Positions 11,360-23,821 of a stretch of 64,000 nucleotides of DNA are shown piece after piece. The notes below the pieces were generated by a model. That model was not told where the DNA came from, did no database searches, and worked only from the letters and a program-made list of their open reading frames with translations. How positions within the stretch are numbered: the first letter of the stretch is position 1; each line of letters opens with the position of its first letter. The position numbers were made by a program, and so were the translations under genes. The DNA comes from Platynereis dumerilii (Eukaryota > Annelida > Polychaeta > Phyllodocida > Nereididae). The DNA lies in assembly GCA_026936325.1 (NCBI GenBank), contig JAPTHN010000039.1, forward strand, positions 62,001 through 126,000. The letters run 5' to 3'.

Positions 11360-11808
11360 CACTGTAAAATGGTATGAACTATGAACTAAGCCAGCTTTAA
11401 TGAATGAGTGAGACGGTTGCACCATATGTTTGAGCCAACATAGTTCGTTGTTTTCAGCTGAGAAAACAGACAGTTTATCTTAGCTGAAAACATTGGCGTA
11501 TAGGAGGGGGGCAGGGCGGGTGGTCGCCCCCAAAAAAGTTTAGGAAACAGCAAGATTCGGGCGAAAATGCTAAAAATTCGGGCAAATGATTAACTGAAAT
11601 CTATTGAAATTAGTGATTTCGAGGTAATTTCATTTGAAGTGGTATTAAATCTTGATCTTGAAAATCGGGCAAATGTCGCTCCCCCCCCAAAAAAATTGTG
11701 CGTGCCGTATGCCTTGGCTGAAAACAACAAGCTATGTCAGCTCAAACATATTGTGCAATCTTCTCACTCAGGTATTTCAGCTGACTCAGTTCATCCAAAT
11801 TTAGAGTG
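11360..11808. mobile_element. Older palindromic MITE, same family, interrupted by another MITE
   Basis: Starts CACTGTAAAATGG and ends near TTTAGAGTG, with AATGAGTGAGACGGTTGCAC and its inverse GTGCAATCTTCTCACTCA inside. Its counterpart in copy 2 is 23437-23637, so it predates the duplication. It is split by the hAT-like MITE at 11492-11717. Confidence 0.8.
11492..11717. mobile_element. hAT-like MITE, GGCGTA family (226 bp)
   Basis: Ends ATTGGCGTATAGG and CCGTATGCCTTGG, flanked by the 8-bp direct repeat CTGAAAAC (11484-11491 and 11718-11725). The interior has long G and C runs and repeated ATTCGGGC. Relatives are at 37293-37517 and 40407-40636. The 8-bp TSD suggests hAT. It is absent from the equivalent MITE in copy 2. 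Confidence 0.85.
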
Positions 11809-11916
11809 TAGCAATCCACTGTCCATGCATTCTTCTTTCAATCAAACAGGTGACTGAAATCAATTTTGAAATGCAGTCAACATATTAAAGTGAATAAACA
11901 GACATTCAAATACTAA

Positions 11917-11988
11917 GGGGGTATAGCTCAGTGGCAGAGCATTCGACTGCAGATCGAGAGGTCACCGGTTCAACTCCGGTTGCCCCCT
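11917..11988 (+). tRNA. tRNA-Cys (anticodon GCA)
   Basis: 72 bases folding as a complete cloverleaf: acceptor GGGGGTA with TGCCCCC, D stem GCTC/GAGC, anticodon stem TTCGA/TCGAG with loop CTGCAGA (anticodon GCA), variable AGGTC, T stem ACCGG/CCGGT with loop TTCAACT, discriminator T. A and B boxes for Pol III are intact, no intron. The tRNA delivers cysteine during cytosolic translation. It is identical to the gene at 23750, its counterpart in the other duplication copy. Confidence 0.95.
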
Positions 11989-12654
11989 GAATGTTTTCTT
12001 CCATGCATGCAGACTGAGAGAGCATGGAAATTCTGAGTACTATTTGTTTTTATTATGGCAATTGCAATATGCCATTATTATAATAGATAAGTATGATATA
12101 TTGTGTCAACTATTTTGTCAAACCAAGGCATTTTCATAAAGTAAAACTGTTTGTAAAATGATAAAATCTTTAATTAGGTCATCATGCACACCTGCCAAGC
12201 TGGGCTGGTTTGCATTGCCTTCCAGAATCCCCATATTAAAGAGAAAGCAAACGGCAACTGGTTTTTGGAATTGCCTAAAAAAGCACCTAGCTGAGACATT
12301 TTATTAGTACTTCTGTCAGTGTTTGGGAATTGGCCTTGCCTGGGAGCTGTTTAATTTCAGAGAGACAAGGCTTGTTAATTTACTTCTTAAATTGAAGTTT
12401 TCTTTATACGATGAAATTCAATTAAAATAATCCTCCATAAACACTGATAAAATTATCAAGCAGCAAAACAAATGTCAATATTTAGAGGCGACCTTTTATA
12501 AAATGTAATGCGTGTGCATATCCATGATGCCAAACAATTTACAAATTGATACTGCCTGTTCATTGATTTATTTTATACACAGCTGATCTAAATAAATTTT
12601 GCAGTCAATTTGACTGATTTGAGTGTGTATATGGTGACTAAACACAGTAACATC

Positions 12655-12708
12655 GGGGGTAGAGCTCAGTGACATAGTTTTTGACTGGTTGAACTCCGGT
12701 TGCCCCCT
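12655..12708 (+). pseudogene. tRNA-Cys pseudogene, anticodon arm lost
   Basis: It keeps GGGGGTAGAGCTCAG at the 5' end and AACTCCGGTTGCCCCCT at the 3' end, but about 18 bases covering most of the anticodon arm are gone. The counterpart in copy 2 at 24498 still has the full length, so the deletion postdates the duplication. Confidence 0.9.
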
Positions 12709-12735
12709 GAAGTTTTATTTTGATGTGAGTAGATA

Positions 12736-13667
12736 GGGGGAACCGAGGCACATATGGACGCTTTTAACGTCTACTAATTTTGTTCAATGCTGAAAGCACT
12801 GAAGAACTCAGAAGTTTGCATGAATATCACCAATACTATTGAGCTTAAATGCAAGACATAGTAAACTAGACTGCACCTACCCTTTTGCAGCCAGAGAGCA
12901 AAATGTGAGTCGTAAAAATTACTGTCTCAATGTGCCCCAGCGTGGCACATTGGGACATCAGCTGGGGCACATTGGGACATCAATTAAAAAATCCATGTGC
13001 AATAGATATTACATACAAGTAGTGCGTAAGACAATACGTGACACATTACGTGTATACAGTGCTTGTAGTGCCAATAGTTAATGACTTTAAACAGTTTTAA
13101 ACATTTAACATAAACTGTCCTGTGTAACACACAGAGCTTTGTGACAAATTTGTTTACAGAGCATGGTAATCCACTATACCTCTATTCACTGTGGCCTGAA
13201 TAACTGTTGTGTGGTCATTCAGTTGACTTGGACACTTAAATTCTGCCATATTAAGTGCGTCCCAATGTGCCCCGAATTCACTGTCCCAATGAGCCCCGAT
13301 AGGACTTTTACACCAAAATGCTAATTTTTCTGGCACCAGTGAGTGTGTTTATCACGACAGCAATTCATAACTGTTCGTTACGATATAAACAATTCAAACA
13401 AGCACTGAGAACGCCTCATTGTTCATGGTTTGTCCACAGAATGGTTCAAAGTGAACCCTTCCATGTTTACTTTAGTAGTAGGAAAACAAACTTTTGCTCA
13501 TCATACTGCTGCATGTAGCTGTAATTTGTCTATAAAACCATGGAACCATCAGGATGTGAAATTACAAGATAATATTATGATGGCACTACCATATCATATA
13601 CCTTGCCAGGATCCAAGAAAACCCCACCGTCCCACAGTGCCCCGCGTCCCAATGCCCTGGTTCCCCT
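12736..13667. mobile_element. Phrase element F (932 bp, TA target, phrase GGGGCACATTGGGACATC)
   Basis: Ends GGGGGAACCGAGGCACATAT and, inverted, AGGGGAACCAGGGCATTGGG, flanked by TA. The phrase CACATTGGGACATCA occurs in tandem at 12945-12983, and inverted as GTCCCAATGTGCCCC at 13259-13303 and near the right end. The equivalent site in copy 2 (near 24600) is uninterrupted, consistent with insertion at TA after the duplication. Confidence 0.9.
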
Positions 13668-13689
13668 TACTTAAAGTTTTTACAGAACT

Positions 13690-14345
13690 CAGAACTCTTT
13701 ATTTACACATGATCAAACAGTGAAAAATAAATATTTAAATGAAAAATGAAAAGAGTAATACAATAATAATGACTGCTTAACATGATACACAATAGGAGAA
13801 TGTCAAATCAAACAATACCAATAAAATGAATAAACAAAGCAAAATATGATACTGATGACCATGTGAAGGAGCTTCCTGAAGACTAGTGAGTCGCTGCCAG
13901 GAAGCACCTTATGATAGATGGAGATGAGAAAAAAAAAGAAGAAGAAGAAGAATGTAACATGAGCAGTGAGAATGAAGGATGAGAATGTGAATGAAAAAGA
14001 AGCCATGGCGGGTTTCCTCCAAACAGAATGCTTAATTTAATGCTGTTGAGGTAAGCTGTACATAGGAGAAAACCCAAAAAAAAAAAAACAATTACAAAAT
14101 TAGCCTCGCAGTTGTCTATTACAGACAAAAGAAAGATGATTATTACAAACAATGTTGCATTTTTCCCTTATGAAGTAGAATTTTATATATTTTGAATATC
14201 CGTGGTAACTGTGGGTTAAGACCTTTTCTTTAATGGAATTTGGACATTTATTATAAATCAGAGGTATTCTATATAGTAAATCTTGTTTGGCAAAAGAATG
14301 TCTTATACTTGGAAATTGAAAATCATTTGCACCTCTTGTATTATA
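13690..14345 (-). mobile_element. LINE 3' fragment (C-terminus of ORF2)
   Basis: On the minus strand the frame from about 14340 reads NTRGANDFQFPSIRHSFAK, then LLYRIPLIYNKCPNSIKEK and SYHGYSKYIKFYFIREK, then a stop. This is the C-terminal tail typical of CR1/L2-like LINE ORF2. It is followed by an A/T-rich 3' UTR ending in an AATAAAG-like string near 13690. The piece is strongly 5'-truncated. The same place in duplication copy 2 has no such insert, so it is younger than the duplication. Confidence 0.8.
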
Positions 14346-15286
14346 AAAGATTTCACAATGTCGAAATTAATGCGCGAAATGTATGGCTCATTGAATATAA
14401 GGTATCACTGCAGTAGTTTCACTGCTTCTGGGGTAGGAGAGGATCATATCATACTTTAGTTGATGATTGCATATGACCATCCCATTAGTTTCCATAGCAC
14501 TTATATGAATGAGACCGCTTGTTATGTATCTGACTCTCACAAAAGCAGTTATGACACATGGAAAGGCCTCTTTTCAATTGATGTGACTATTGACTAATCA
14601 AACAGCTTCTGTGGTTCCACACAAAAAACTTGATCAAGACACATCATTAGCACAGTGAAAGTTATAAAACTGTTGCTGAATATTCGGTTCATCTGTTTCT
14701 CTTGCTCACAAAAATGAAATGTCTTCAAACGGTTCGAAACATTGCATAAATATTCCTGTTCAAAGTTGTTTTGAAATTGATGAAAGAAATTGTGCATGCA
14801 TGCCACACTGTCTTTTCTCACTATACAATTTGTCCAAACCTTAAAGAGACACAGAACTGTGGTTTTTGTTGGAATTCCAATAAAAGTGCTCAAATACGTT
14901 TAGTAATTCTGTCAGTATTTTGGAAATGCCCTGGCATGTGTTTAATTTCAGAAAGGCGAAGCTGTGCAAATTTAAGAAAGGCAGAGTGTTCAAACTGGCT
15001 CAAACTGAGCCTTGGAAATTACAGGCTTGGTGTGTTGCCTTCAAATGAATTTGTGCAATTTAATCGTCTCTGTCATAATTTCATCTTTGTTTTCAGCAAG
15101 CAGAATTATGCTCTTCTGTTCATTTCTTGTAATTACCTATTGTTGAGGTCAGATATTTCCATGCATTTGGTAATCTGCTGGATGCAGGAATTGATGTGAA
15201 ATAAATTTCCCTCAGATGCTAGTGACCGATTCAAAAAGCAATTAAACATCAAATCATGTTTTACACAATTAAATTCATGACATGAG

Positions 15287-15341
15287 TTTTTGTTGGACTT
15301 TTAGTGACACCATAACTTTCATTATATTTTATTTCATATTC

Positions 15342-15436
<95 letters not shown>

Positions 15437-15990
15437 GAAGGATTATAGATAGGATTATAGATGGGATTATAGATGGAATTATAGATAAATATAATTGGTA
15501 GATAATCAGCTAAATAGTAAAAAGGCAGACAGCACTGAAAGCTGCCAAACTTATGTCTATACTAGATTGTCGATATTACTTAACAGTATAATAGTAATAA
15601 AAACACGATAACATAATTTGCATGTAGATTAATTACTAGTTGTTACGTAATCATCAGTTAAGAAAGAAAATGTAACTTTAATTTGTTATGTTTTCTTGTG
15701 TCTGTTTTGAAATGAAATGAATCACATGTTAATAATTTAATTTTTCCTGTCTTCTTCTTCTTCTTCTTATACTTGGCACCATCCAAGGACATCTCGTCAA
15801 GGCTAATAATTAACTATTCCATAAAAACTATAGGTACAGGGAATACTACTGGAGAAAATTGAATTTTTAAGACACCTTTGAAGAAGAATATGTCATGTTT
15901 TGTTAAATTCGAAACTAAATCATTGATAAGAAGCTGGACCTACTTGACCTAATTTCCTGCTGTCGACCATTGATTTTGAGACCATCACTA
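15287..15990. repeat. Interspersed repeat with (GATA)n core, copy 1-specific
   Basis: About 700 bases absent from duplication copy 2 but closely similar, from about 15318 on, to 36190-36829. Both carry the GATA tract at the same place, then GATAATCAGCTAAATAGTAAA, then TAACTATTCCATAAAAA, and both end at TGAGACCATCAC. No TIR was seen. The class is unknown. Confidence 0.8.
15344..15436. repeat. (GATA)n microsatellite
   Basis: Uninterrupted GATA units over about 93 bases, followed by degenerate GATTATAGATG units. Confidence 0.98.
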
Positions 15991-16182
15991 TATACATTGT
16001 AGGCCTAAATTAAATGTAGTAGAACGTTGCTGCACTTCGTGTATTTACCATAGAAATATTTTTTGCAATTTCACATGCCCACCTTTTACAATTTTGCTTG
16101 TCCTGGACCACGTAGTTCCAAAATTAACACAGGGATCAATTTCTGTTATAAAATGGCAGTGCTGCCAAGTAAGCAAAAGACT

Positions 16183-16216
16183 CTAAGACCAGGTTTAACA
16201 CTAAACCTGGTCTTAG
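16183..16216. repeat. Perfect hairpin, 15-bp stem
   Basis: CTAAGACCAGGTTTA and its exact inverse separated by ACAC. The copy 2 counterpart (26493-26524) has lost perfect pairing by substitutions. In copy 2 the flanking TTTCACCAACAG and CTGTTGGTGAAA are also inverted, so this is probably the core of an old palindromic MITE. Confidence 0.85.
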
Positions 16217-16459
16217 TTCTGTTGGTGAAATCGCGCCTTGCATATAGGCCTATACAAGTTTAATAGTTTTGTGACATTCCCTAAGATGTTGTGAAAACTG
16301 CCACTGCATAGTATGCACTCCCAGCAAATGTTTTCAATGACTTGATCCCAATTAAAGTGATACTTGCTCGAGGTTTTGTTAAACGCATTGACAATTGTAA
16401 ATCTCCATAATCTCAAAAATGACTTCAGTCGCCAGAATTGGATGGTCACAGTTTTAAGG

Positions 16460-17190
16460 TATTGGTTTCTGTTTCAGACAGTTACATCTGGAAAAATCAT
16501 ATAAAATAATGGTGAAAAGTGGTATCATGGTAAGCACAATTCCATTCTAATATGAATGTTGACAGTTGTAATATGTAACTGTTTGAATGTTTGCTTGTTT
16601 AACACTGTTTTTCTTAGTGGCCAGTAACCCTCTAAGTGTCCGTAATCGGGATTTCAAGTGATTACAGCTCATAATTGCCAGGGAAAAATAGCTCTATAAA
16701 GCGATAGGTCCATTACAGTAAATTTCAAGTAAATGTAATATTTTTTGTTTTGTTGCTCTGGATGTTATCGAGGTTGTCCTATGTACAATTTGATGTGAAC
16801 ACTCGTATCTGGACTGAATCATAAGTTTGCAGAATTTTGTTTGAGGGACCAACTCCCTCTTTCACTAAACAAAAATGTTTTAAAAGTGTGTTTTAGGTAA
16901 AATTACTATACATATAGTTGTTTTTGGTTTCTCCTATATATATATATCAAACTGCATACTGCAAGTTTTTACAATAAAATTGTTCTATTCAAAACTGTCA
17001 TATGAATTATACAGAACTAATAATTAGCTATTACTTCTGAATTTAGTAATTATTATTGATGACATATTTTTAGAATGTTAACTCTTTGGCCTTATTTCCT
17101 TTGGTTTCTTTCCGTTCTTTTTTCCCCAATTTTAAAATCATCACTTATCATCAATAAATGTGTTTCACTACTCCTGCCAAACGCCTTTTT
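16460..17190. other. Segment present only in duplication copy 1
   Basis: About 730 bases with no counterpart in copy 2, where the flanks join near 26757. No TIR, coding frame or RNA is recognisable, so whether it is an insertion here or a deletion there is open. Confidence 0.6.
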
Positions 17191-18149
17191 TGTCAAATTA
17201 CCACATTAACTATTAATTGTTATGATTATTGAATTGATGTCTTTTCTAAAAGGAGGCAGTTACGACAGTGGTGTCAGTTCGTCACTGCCTCTTTGACAAA
17301 AAATTGACATGATATAAAATGTAAATTTTAATCATTTTTATAAAATTTGTGGTCGAATAAAAATTATCTGAATCTTTGTGATTTGAAAGTATGGATTGAT
17401 TTACAGATGATGTCTACAGTGATTGGATACCATCAGACTGACACATTGCCTCTTTGCAAACAGCTTTGGTTGGAAGAGACTGTTGGTTTTTTTATATGAC
17501 CTAATTTCATGCTTGAGTAAATCCAGTTCTTTGCTGTTTGAAATCAGCTTGTGTTTTTAACAGCTTATAATAAGACAAACAATATTATATAAACAGCTTT
17601 TAGTAAATCAGTTTGTGCTTGGACACTAATGTTGCTGACATCTTAAACCAAACCCACAATGTTGTTTCTCATTCTGTTGCTTGGTGCATGCGAATACTGA
17701 CCGAGTCTTCGTGCCATACAGCACTCAAAAGTAGGTCAAGCTATTGGCTATGAGGCACCCAGAGGATGCCAGTTTGCATTGACCGTAGATATTTCTACGG
17801 AACTGAGACAGGTATAACAGTCCGTTGTGGCTTTTCCAATTTTTCGATGTTAAATTTGACCCCCCCCCTAAATAAAACACTGGCAGTTTACAAGCTTTTA
17901 GGCTTGTGCAGAGGTATCAGAAATTAAGCAAAGAAAGACAAATATTTCGTAATTAAAATTTGATTTACTGTTGAAAAATGGATTTAAATCTGCCGTTTCT
18001 CTGTGTCAAGTTTATGAGCCACATTTAAATTCAAATTGAAAGCCATTCATAATTGTTTGTAATTCAATTTCGCTAAGTGGTTCTGCAGCCCAATTTTCCA
18101 TGCAAAGTTGAATCATGTTTCATTTTGCCTTTGGTTTAAAAGATTAGGG

Positions 18150-18560
18150 GGGTACTGTTTATGAGTGTGGAGAGATGGTTGGATAAAATAAATATTAAAA
18201 TAAAAACTGTGCTTCTTTCGCTTTCGTTAAGCCCCGAGAAGCAAGTTATTGTCTCAAAAATCCTACTGTATATGTTTATTATGTGCCCACCTGGGTTTGA
18301 ACCTTGGGAATCCAAAAATATTTTTCAGTTGACCTTCGAGTGGCACATTTCATTTGGATGTCATTCGGATGAGACATTAGATTGGTGGCACCTCCTATCA
18401 GCGTCTATGCCAGGGAAGTAAAAGGCCCTCGCATGGGGTAAATGTGTAACATCTGAGGATCTCCCCTCTCTCTTCCATCTCTTAGAAGGCCGCACTCAAC
18501 ATGTTGACACATCATAAAAACTCTTTGATCCTTCTGTCTTAAATCTTTTGTGACAATGTA
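18150..18560 (+). mobile_element. Probable SINE with Nin-type central domain
   Basis: A B-box-like GGGTTTGAACCTTGGG near 18291 is followed by GGATGAGACATTAGATTGGT and AAAAGGCCCTCGCATGG. These resemble the conserved central domain of eumetazoan SINEs (GGATGAGACGTTAAA... type, often called Nin-DC). It is present in both duplication copies (second at about 28470), so it predates the duplication. The exact ends are not seen. Confidence 0.5.
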
Positions 18561-19379
18561 TTTATATGCAGAGCACAGAAACTGTGAAGTCACCTCAAAT
18601 TGCATACCTACTAATATCATGCAATTTGCATGGTATCCAATGTATAAAGTCCTGAAGAGGCTGCATTTGTACAAGACCTTAATTCTGACAGATCTGAAGT
18701 AATCAAATAATGCGTGTCAGACAATTTGTCTGAGTTTTCCTAAAAATTTAAAGAAATATTAGCGAAATTATTTAACACAATTCCAATGAAAGGAAATCGA
18801 CTTGCATCTGGCATTTGAATCGTCTAATTTCAGCTTCAAAGGAACTGGAATAATTTGCGGTATTTGAGATGAGCTGTGCAGTTCCATAAATTGAATCAAG
18901 GTAAAAAGTGCAGCAAATCATGTTTGGAAGACATTTTCAAAACTTCCAAGAAAGCTGATGGTATCAGCATTTGGAAGATTATTTCAGTAGTGAACAGATT
19001 CAGATTTAAAAAAAACTTCATTCATGAAATTGCATAATGCCCATAGTATATATGTTATAAATTTACATAAAAGTTAATTCCAGATCTTAATTAATTTGGT
19101 CAGTCCCATTTCTGCTATTTAAATATATTTATTGTATTGTACTAAATTATACTGTTTTATGTACGAAGATTATGATTGTGGAAGAAACAGGGATTTTAAG
19201 TACATCTTCATTTGTGAAATTGTCAGCCTTCGCCATTTCCAGGATCTGGACCTTCTCCGCTATTCCGTAATGCAGAATAGCCAAAACTTCATGCAGATTT
19301 TTTTTTCGAAGTAAAATAAATCCGCATGTAATCTCCTTGGGCTTTTGTGGCCTTGATCAGACAGCTGTATAGCACGGCA

Positions 19380-19785
19380 GGCAAGACTGAATATCTGTCT
19401 GATAAATTTGTGTTATGTAGTGATATTGATCAACCCTATGCTTTAAGGTCTGGTGATGGAATGAACCTAATTGTGCCGTGTATGAACCCCTCTTATTTTA
19501 GATCCTCATTTTCTTACAATGGTGCTGTTTTGTGGAATGGACTCCCAGCTTAGATACAGATGCTTACAGAACTGGAGACTTTTAAAAAATGTCTAAGGAC
19601 TTTTATTCTTTTGTGATTATATGAAGATTTTATGTTTTTTATGATTTTATTGTATATATTTTGTACATAGTTTTTATTAATGCTTTATTATTTATTTTTT
19701 TACTTTATATACATCATGACCAATTTTAAAAACAGATTTGTCTGATATTGTAATCCTGAATAAAGATATTTAATTATAATTAATA
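19380..19785 (+). mobile_element. LINE 3' fragment (ORF2 C-terminus)
   Basis: Reads SFSYNGAVLWNGLPA, an in-frame stop, then IQMLTELETFKKCLRTFIL: the NGAVLWNxLP block and trailing TFKKxL helix of LINE ORF2 C-termini. A T-rich 3' UTR and AATAAAGATATTTAATTA tail follow. It is absent from duplication copy 2, so it inserted later. It is dead by truncation and a stop. Confidence 0.82.
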
Positions 19786-19999
19786 ATAAGACTTACAGTC
19801 ATCAGTGTAGTCAATGTCACTTAAACGCCTTAACTTCCTCGAGGTAGCGTTCTCCGTAAAGTTGCCAGTTAGTGTACTTTCTTTCTTTGCATTTCAATAT
19901 TTTTGATTGTATAAAATGTATATTTATACTGACCAGCTGTTTACCCATTGTCTTTCTTAGTTAAACATGATTGATTGACATAGCTTAAATAATCTACCT

Positions 20000-21035
20000 A
20001 TTGAGTTTCAGTCTGTTCGGAGATTGCACACTCATTGAAATGAAGTGTGAAGAGGAAATGCTAGTCTCAAAACTTTTTATGATGTGAGAAAACAATCAAG
20101 TCACTTCATCTTGAAGATAAAGCATGATACAATACATTAGGGCGTGTCAATTTTGGAAAAAGTTTGAAATTACAAAAAAGCCCCTCCAAAAGGATGACAA
20201 TGGTCCATGGGAGTCCATTGGTACCATTCAAATTGAAATTGAAGGATGTTTAGCTTGGTAAATCTTGAAAATTGTATGTTTAATTTTATTTGAAAAAGCA
20301 CATTTTCTCAAATAACTGGAAAACTATTGGTCTTAGACCAAAAGAATTGTATTGAAAATTGTATATTTCGGAAATTTTGATGCCATTTGCATGTCTCTAG
20401 CTCCAATATTAAACGAAATATGGCAAATTTGGTGTTTTTATTGATTAATGATTATATAAACAATTTTTGAATCAATGGAACAAGAATTTTTTTAGATATC
20501 ACAATTTCTTGAAATTTGAATTCTCAGGTATGATCCCAAGAGTTGATGCATAGATATGTGTACTAGTTAAAGCGTAGTTCCAGAAATGTAGCATATTTCA
20601 GGTAATTATAATCAAATCAAACAATTTGGTGCTTGGATAATGGATAGTAATTCAGCGTTTTTTTTCTCAAGAAGGTTGTTTGAAACAGTCTACATTATGC
20701 CATATCACATACTAAACTTTTGACAATGAGACTAGAAAATATTGCATTTTGTAATGTACAACACATCAACACCAAGATATTATCTAGACATTTTAAAATT
20801 GCTGTATCGAATTTTGTTACAAATGAAATATAACTAACTTCAGCAAACTTATCTGTGCAGATGACTAACATTTGTGACACCAATTTTACAATGCTCTGGT
20901 CACTTCAGTACCTGTAGGGTTCATCCCCAAACTTATTAATTCTTCTGTAGTTAGTAAGATCACAGGTATAAATAAGCATGCTCAGATACAATGCCTGATG
21001 AGCCAATCATTTCAAGAAGGGGTTTTCAATCTGTG
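20000..21035. other. Spacer between duplication copies; no gene recognised
   Basis: AT-rich single-copy-looking sequence with only short chance frames. Confidence 0.5.
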
Positions 21036-21235
21036 TTACAGGCGATTTCATTACCATGCGATTCTGGTCATTCACACTTGGCTGTGAGGAATCAATGCTA
21101 AACCAGCATTTACTACATTTGATAAATCAAATGTGTGACGTTCTGTTGTTTCTAAACCAATCAGATTAACTAAAAATGGCATGTATTTAGTACGTCTAGC
21201 AGCTAAGAATCGCATACTAATGAAATCACCTGTAA
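21036..21235. mobile_element. MITE, TTACAGG family (200 bp)
   Basis: Inverted ends TTACAGGCGATTTCATTACC and GTATGCGATTCTT-like inner part: the right end read backwards is TTACAGGTGATTTCATTAGT. About 33 bp pair with few mismatches. No coding capacity. Confidence 0.75.
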
Positions 21236-21363
21236 TGAGACATAGCCTGGCCTAACAGAACCGCTTAATGTACATAAATGCAATGTAGTCCCTCTCCAAA
21301 TACTGATTATTCCTGGGTGGGATGAGGCAGTGGTGTCAGGTGGATCTGCCCAACTCCCCCATG

Positions 21364-21433
21364 CCATGGCTGGATTCAAACCCATGGCCTTGGGCATATG
21401 AGACAAACACCTTATCCACTAGGCCACGACATC
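21364..21433 (-). repeat. tRNA-derived SINE head or tRNA pseudogene, duplicate copy
   Basis: Minus-strand match to the sequence at 10470-10541: GTGGCCTAGTGGATAAGG A-box region and GGGTTTGAATCC B-box region. It lies at the left edge of duplication copy 2, as its partner does in copy 1. Confidence 0.55.
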
Positions 21434-22407
21434 CACATACATAAGCTGAAACTGCTTAATGTATGATGTCCTTACTGAGACAAGAGTATCAGGAATAATT
21501 TAGGATGACAGTGAAGTCCAACAAGTGATAGCCCTGTCCAACACGCCACAGAGGATATATGTCACATTTGTTCAGGCAGATGAGCGAAACTAAAACACAG
21601 TGCCAAAGAATTAGTTTCATGGAAGTTTCTGATATATTTTGTTCTTTCTGATGGCTTCGGATGGCAGTTCAGTATCATGTTAATGTTTTAGGACTATACG
21701 TACACTATACTAACATCTTCGAAAACATGTCACTTCAACAGGGCAACAATCAAATACCATCCAACAATCCTGTCCACAAATATTTTCAGGACAATTACCA
21801 TGAAGGCAGAGTAACAGAAATTCTGTGAAGAAGAATTAATTAAAATCACAACCTGTGTAGTCTGGGGACTGTTTTATTGCTGTAGGAAAATACTGCAAGT
21901 TGTCATTGGTCCCAAGGGGGAAAAATTATGCATTTTTCAGGAGAGTATATAATAAATTTACTTTATATTATATGAAACATATATATTTATTGTCATATTT
22001 GTCATATTCAAGAGTGCTACTGAGCGCAGTTTCAAGCGCTGGAATGTGCCATCCAGCGCATCTTTCTCTTGGGGATGCTATCACTCGCACTATTGAGTGT
22101 GTAATCCAGCGCACACCTGACCCTGCTATCCCTCGCACTCTTGATGATGATACCTATGACCTCGAGTGGTTATGCAATCAAGAACACTCGTGGGGGTGCG
22201 ACTCTTGATGGTGCGAGTGAGCGCATCTTGTATGCTACTGGGCCTGCTATTGGTGACAGCCTTCATTTCACTCAGGGCTGGTGGGAGTGCCTTCCAGCGC
22301 ACCCTGGACTGTGCCATCCAGCGCACCTTTGAAATCCATGATGGCCAAGGGGGGAGGGGGGGGGGGTAAGATCTAAACCATGCAGCAATACATAGGTGAA
22401 ACGCTAG

Positions 22408-22409
<2 letters not shown>

Positions 22410-22451
<42 letters not shown>

Positions 22452-22487
22452 CAGATAGATAGACAGATAGATAGATAGATAGATAGT

Positions 22488-22536
<49 letters not shown>
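22410..22536. repeat. (GATA)n microsatellite
   Basis: GATA units with a few GACA variants, inside the copy 2-specific element. Confidence 0.97.
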
Positions 22537-22642
22537 TGATACTACTATTTATTTCAACTCAGATTTACAGAGAACAGTAAACATATATAAGCTTGCTATT
22601 GACAATGTGTTCCAGCAAATAGATGTAGAAAGAGAGATAGCC

Positions 22643-22797
<155 letters not shown>

Positions 22798-23436
22798 TTG
22801 AAGAACTTTCCTGCTTATGGATTGTATATGGATAAATTGATAGATAGATTAGATAGACAGATCGGAAATCAGAAGAAATTCTAATTTATATTTGCGCTAG
22901 ATGACATCATCAGTAGGCCAGTATGCTGGATGACACCTTCAAGAGTGCGCTGGATGACACATTGCAGCTTCGTGAATATGTCCTCAGTAGCACTCCTTAG
23001 TTGTCAATATCAGCCACGTGAGAGCAAAGGGGTGCGCTGGATGACACAGCCACGCATGCGCTGGATGACACAGTCCAGCCCCACGCGTGCGAGTGAAAGC
23101 ACATCCACGCGCGTGGCTGTACAATATTTAACAGGCCCACGCTTATCACGCGCGTGGGAGTGCGATCTATGGTCGCGTGAGGGTGTCCTGACTCGCAATA
23201 AATATACCTCTATGTAAACTTTTGAAAATGTAAAATTCAACAAACTGATAATAATCATGGAATTTCATCGAATTTTCAATGATTCGCAACTAATCGTAAG
23301 TGGTCAGCTGCATGCAGTGCATTGTATTTCATGCATGATTTGCCTGTTGTTGTTAAAGTTTTTCTAGAATTAGAGAAATTTGTCATTTTCCACTGGGGTA
23401 TGTAAACTTTTGGGCACAGCTGTTTAGTGCAGCATT

Positions 23437-23637
23437 CACTGTAAAACGGTATGAACTTAACAAGCTTTAATGACTGAGTGAAACGGTTGCACAATATGTT
23501 TGAGCTAATACAGTTCATTGTTTTCAGTTAAGATAACCAACAGTTTATCAACAAGCTATGCCAGCTGAAACATATAGTGCACTGTGCAATCGTCTCATTC
23601 AGTCATTTCAGTTTAAGTTCATAAAAAATTTACAGTG
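23437..23637. mobile_element. Palindromic MITE, CACTGTAAA family (uninterrupted copy)
   Basis: Starts CACTGTAAAACGG and ends TTTACAGTG, with GACTGAGTGAAACGGTTGCAC-like sequence and its inverse inside. It is the copy 2 counterpart of 11360-11808 without the hAT-like MITE. Confidence 0.82.
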
Positions 23638-23749
23638 TAGCGTTTGTAGCCATCAACTGTCCATTCATCTTTCATACTAATGGCAAACAAAATCAATTTT
23701 GAAGTGAAGTCAACAGATTTAAGTGCATAAACAGACTTTCAAATAAACA

Positions 23750-23821
23750 GGGGGTATAGCTCAGTGGCAGAGCATTCGACTGCAGATCGAGAGGTCACCG
23801 GTTCAACTCCGGTTGCCCCCT
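23750..23821 (+). tRNA. tRNA-Cys (anticodon GCA)
   Basis: Identical over all 72 bases to the gene at 11917-11988: GGGGGTA/TGCCCCC acceptor, GCTC/GAGC D stem, anticodon GCA in loop CTGCAGA, ACCGG/CCGGT T stem, discriminator T. The flanks have diverged between the duplication copies while the gene has not, which supports purifying selection or gene conversion on both. Confidence 0.95.

Larger units (their letters stand above)
10406..19999. repeat. Segmental duplication, copy 1 (about 9.6 kb)
   Basis: Homologous in direct orientation to 21297-29944. Collinear anchors include the tRNA-like repeat (10470/21364), tRNA-Cys (11917/23750), second tRNA-Cys (12655/24498), the AAATGGCAGTGCTGCCAAGT block (16152/26460), the SINE (18150/28470) and the final TTTACCCATTGTC block (19943/29890). 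The two copies are clearly diverged by substitutions and small indels. Copy 1 carries private insertions at 10991, 11492, 12736, 13690, 15287 and 19380, and a 16460-17190 segment that copy 2 lacks. Confidence 0.92.
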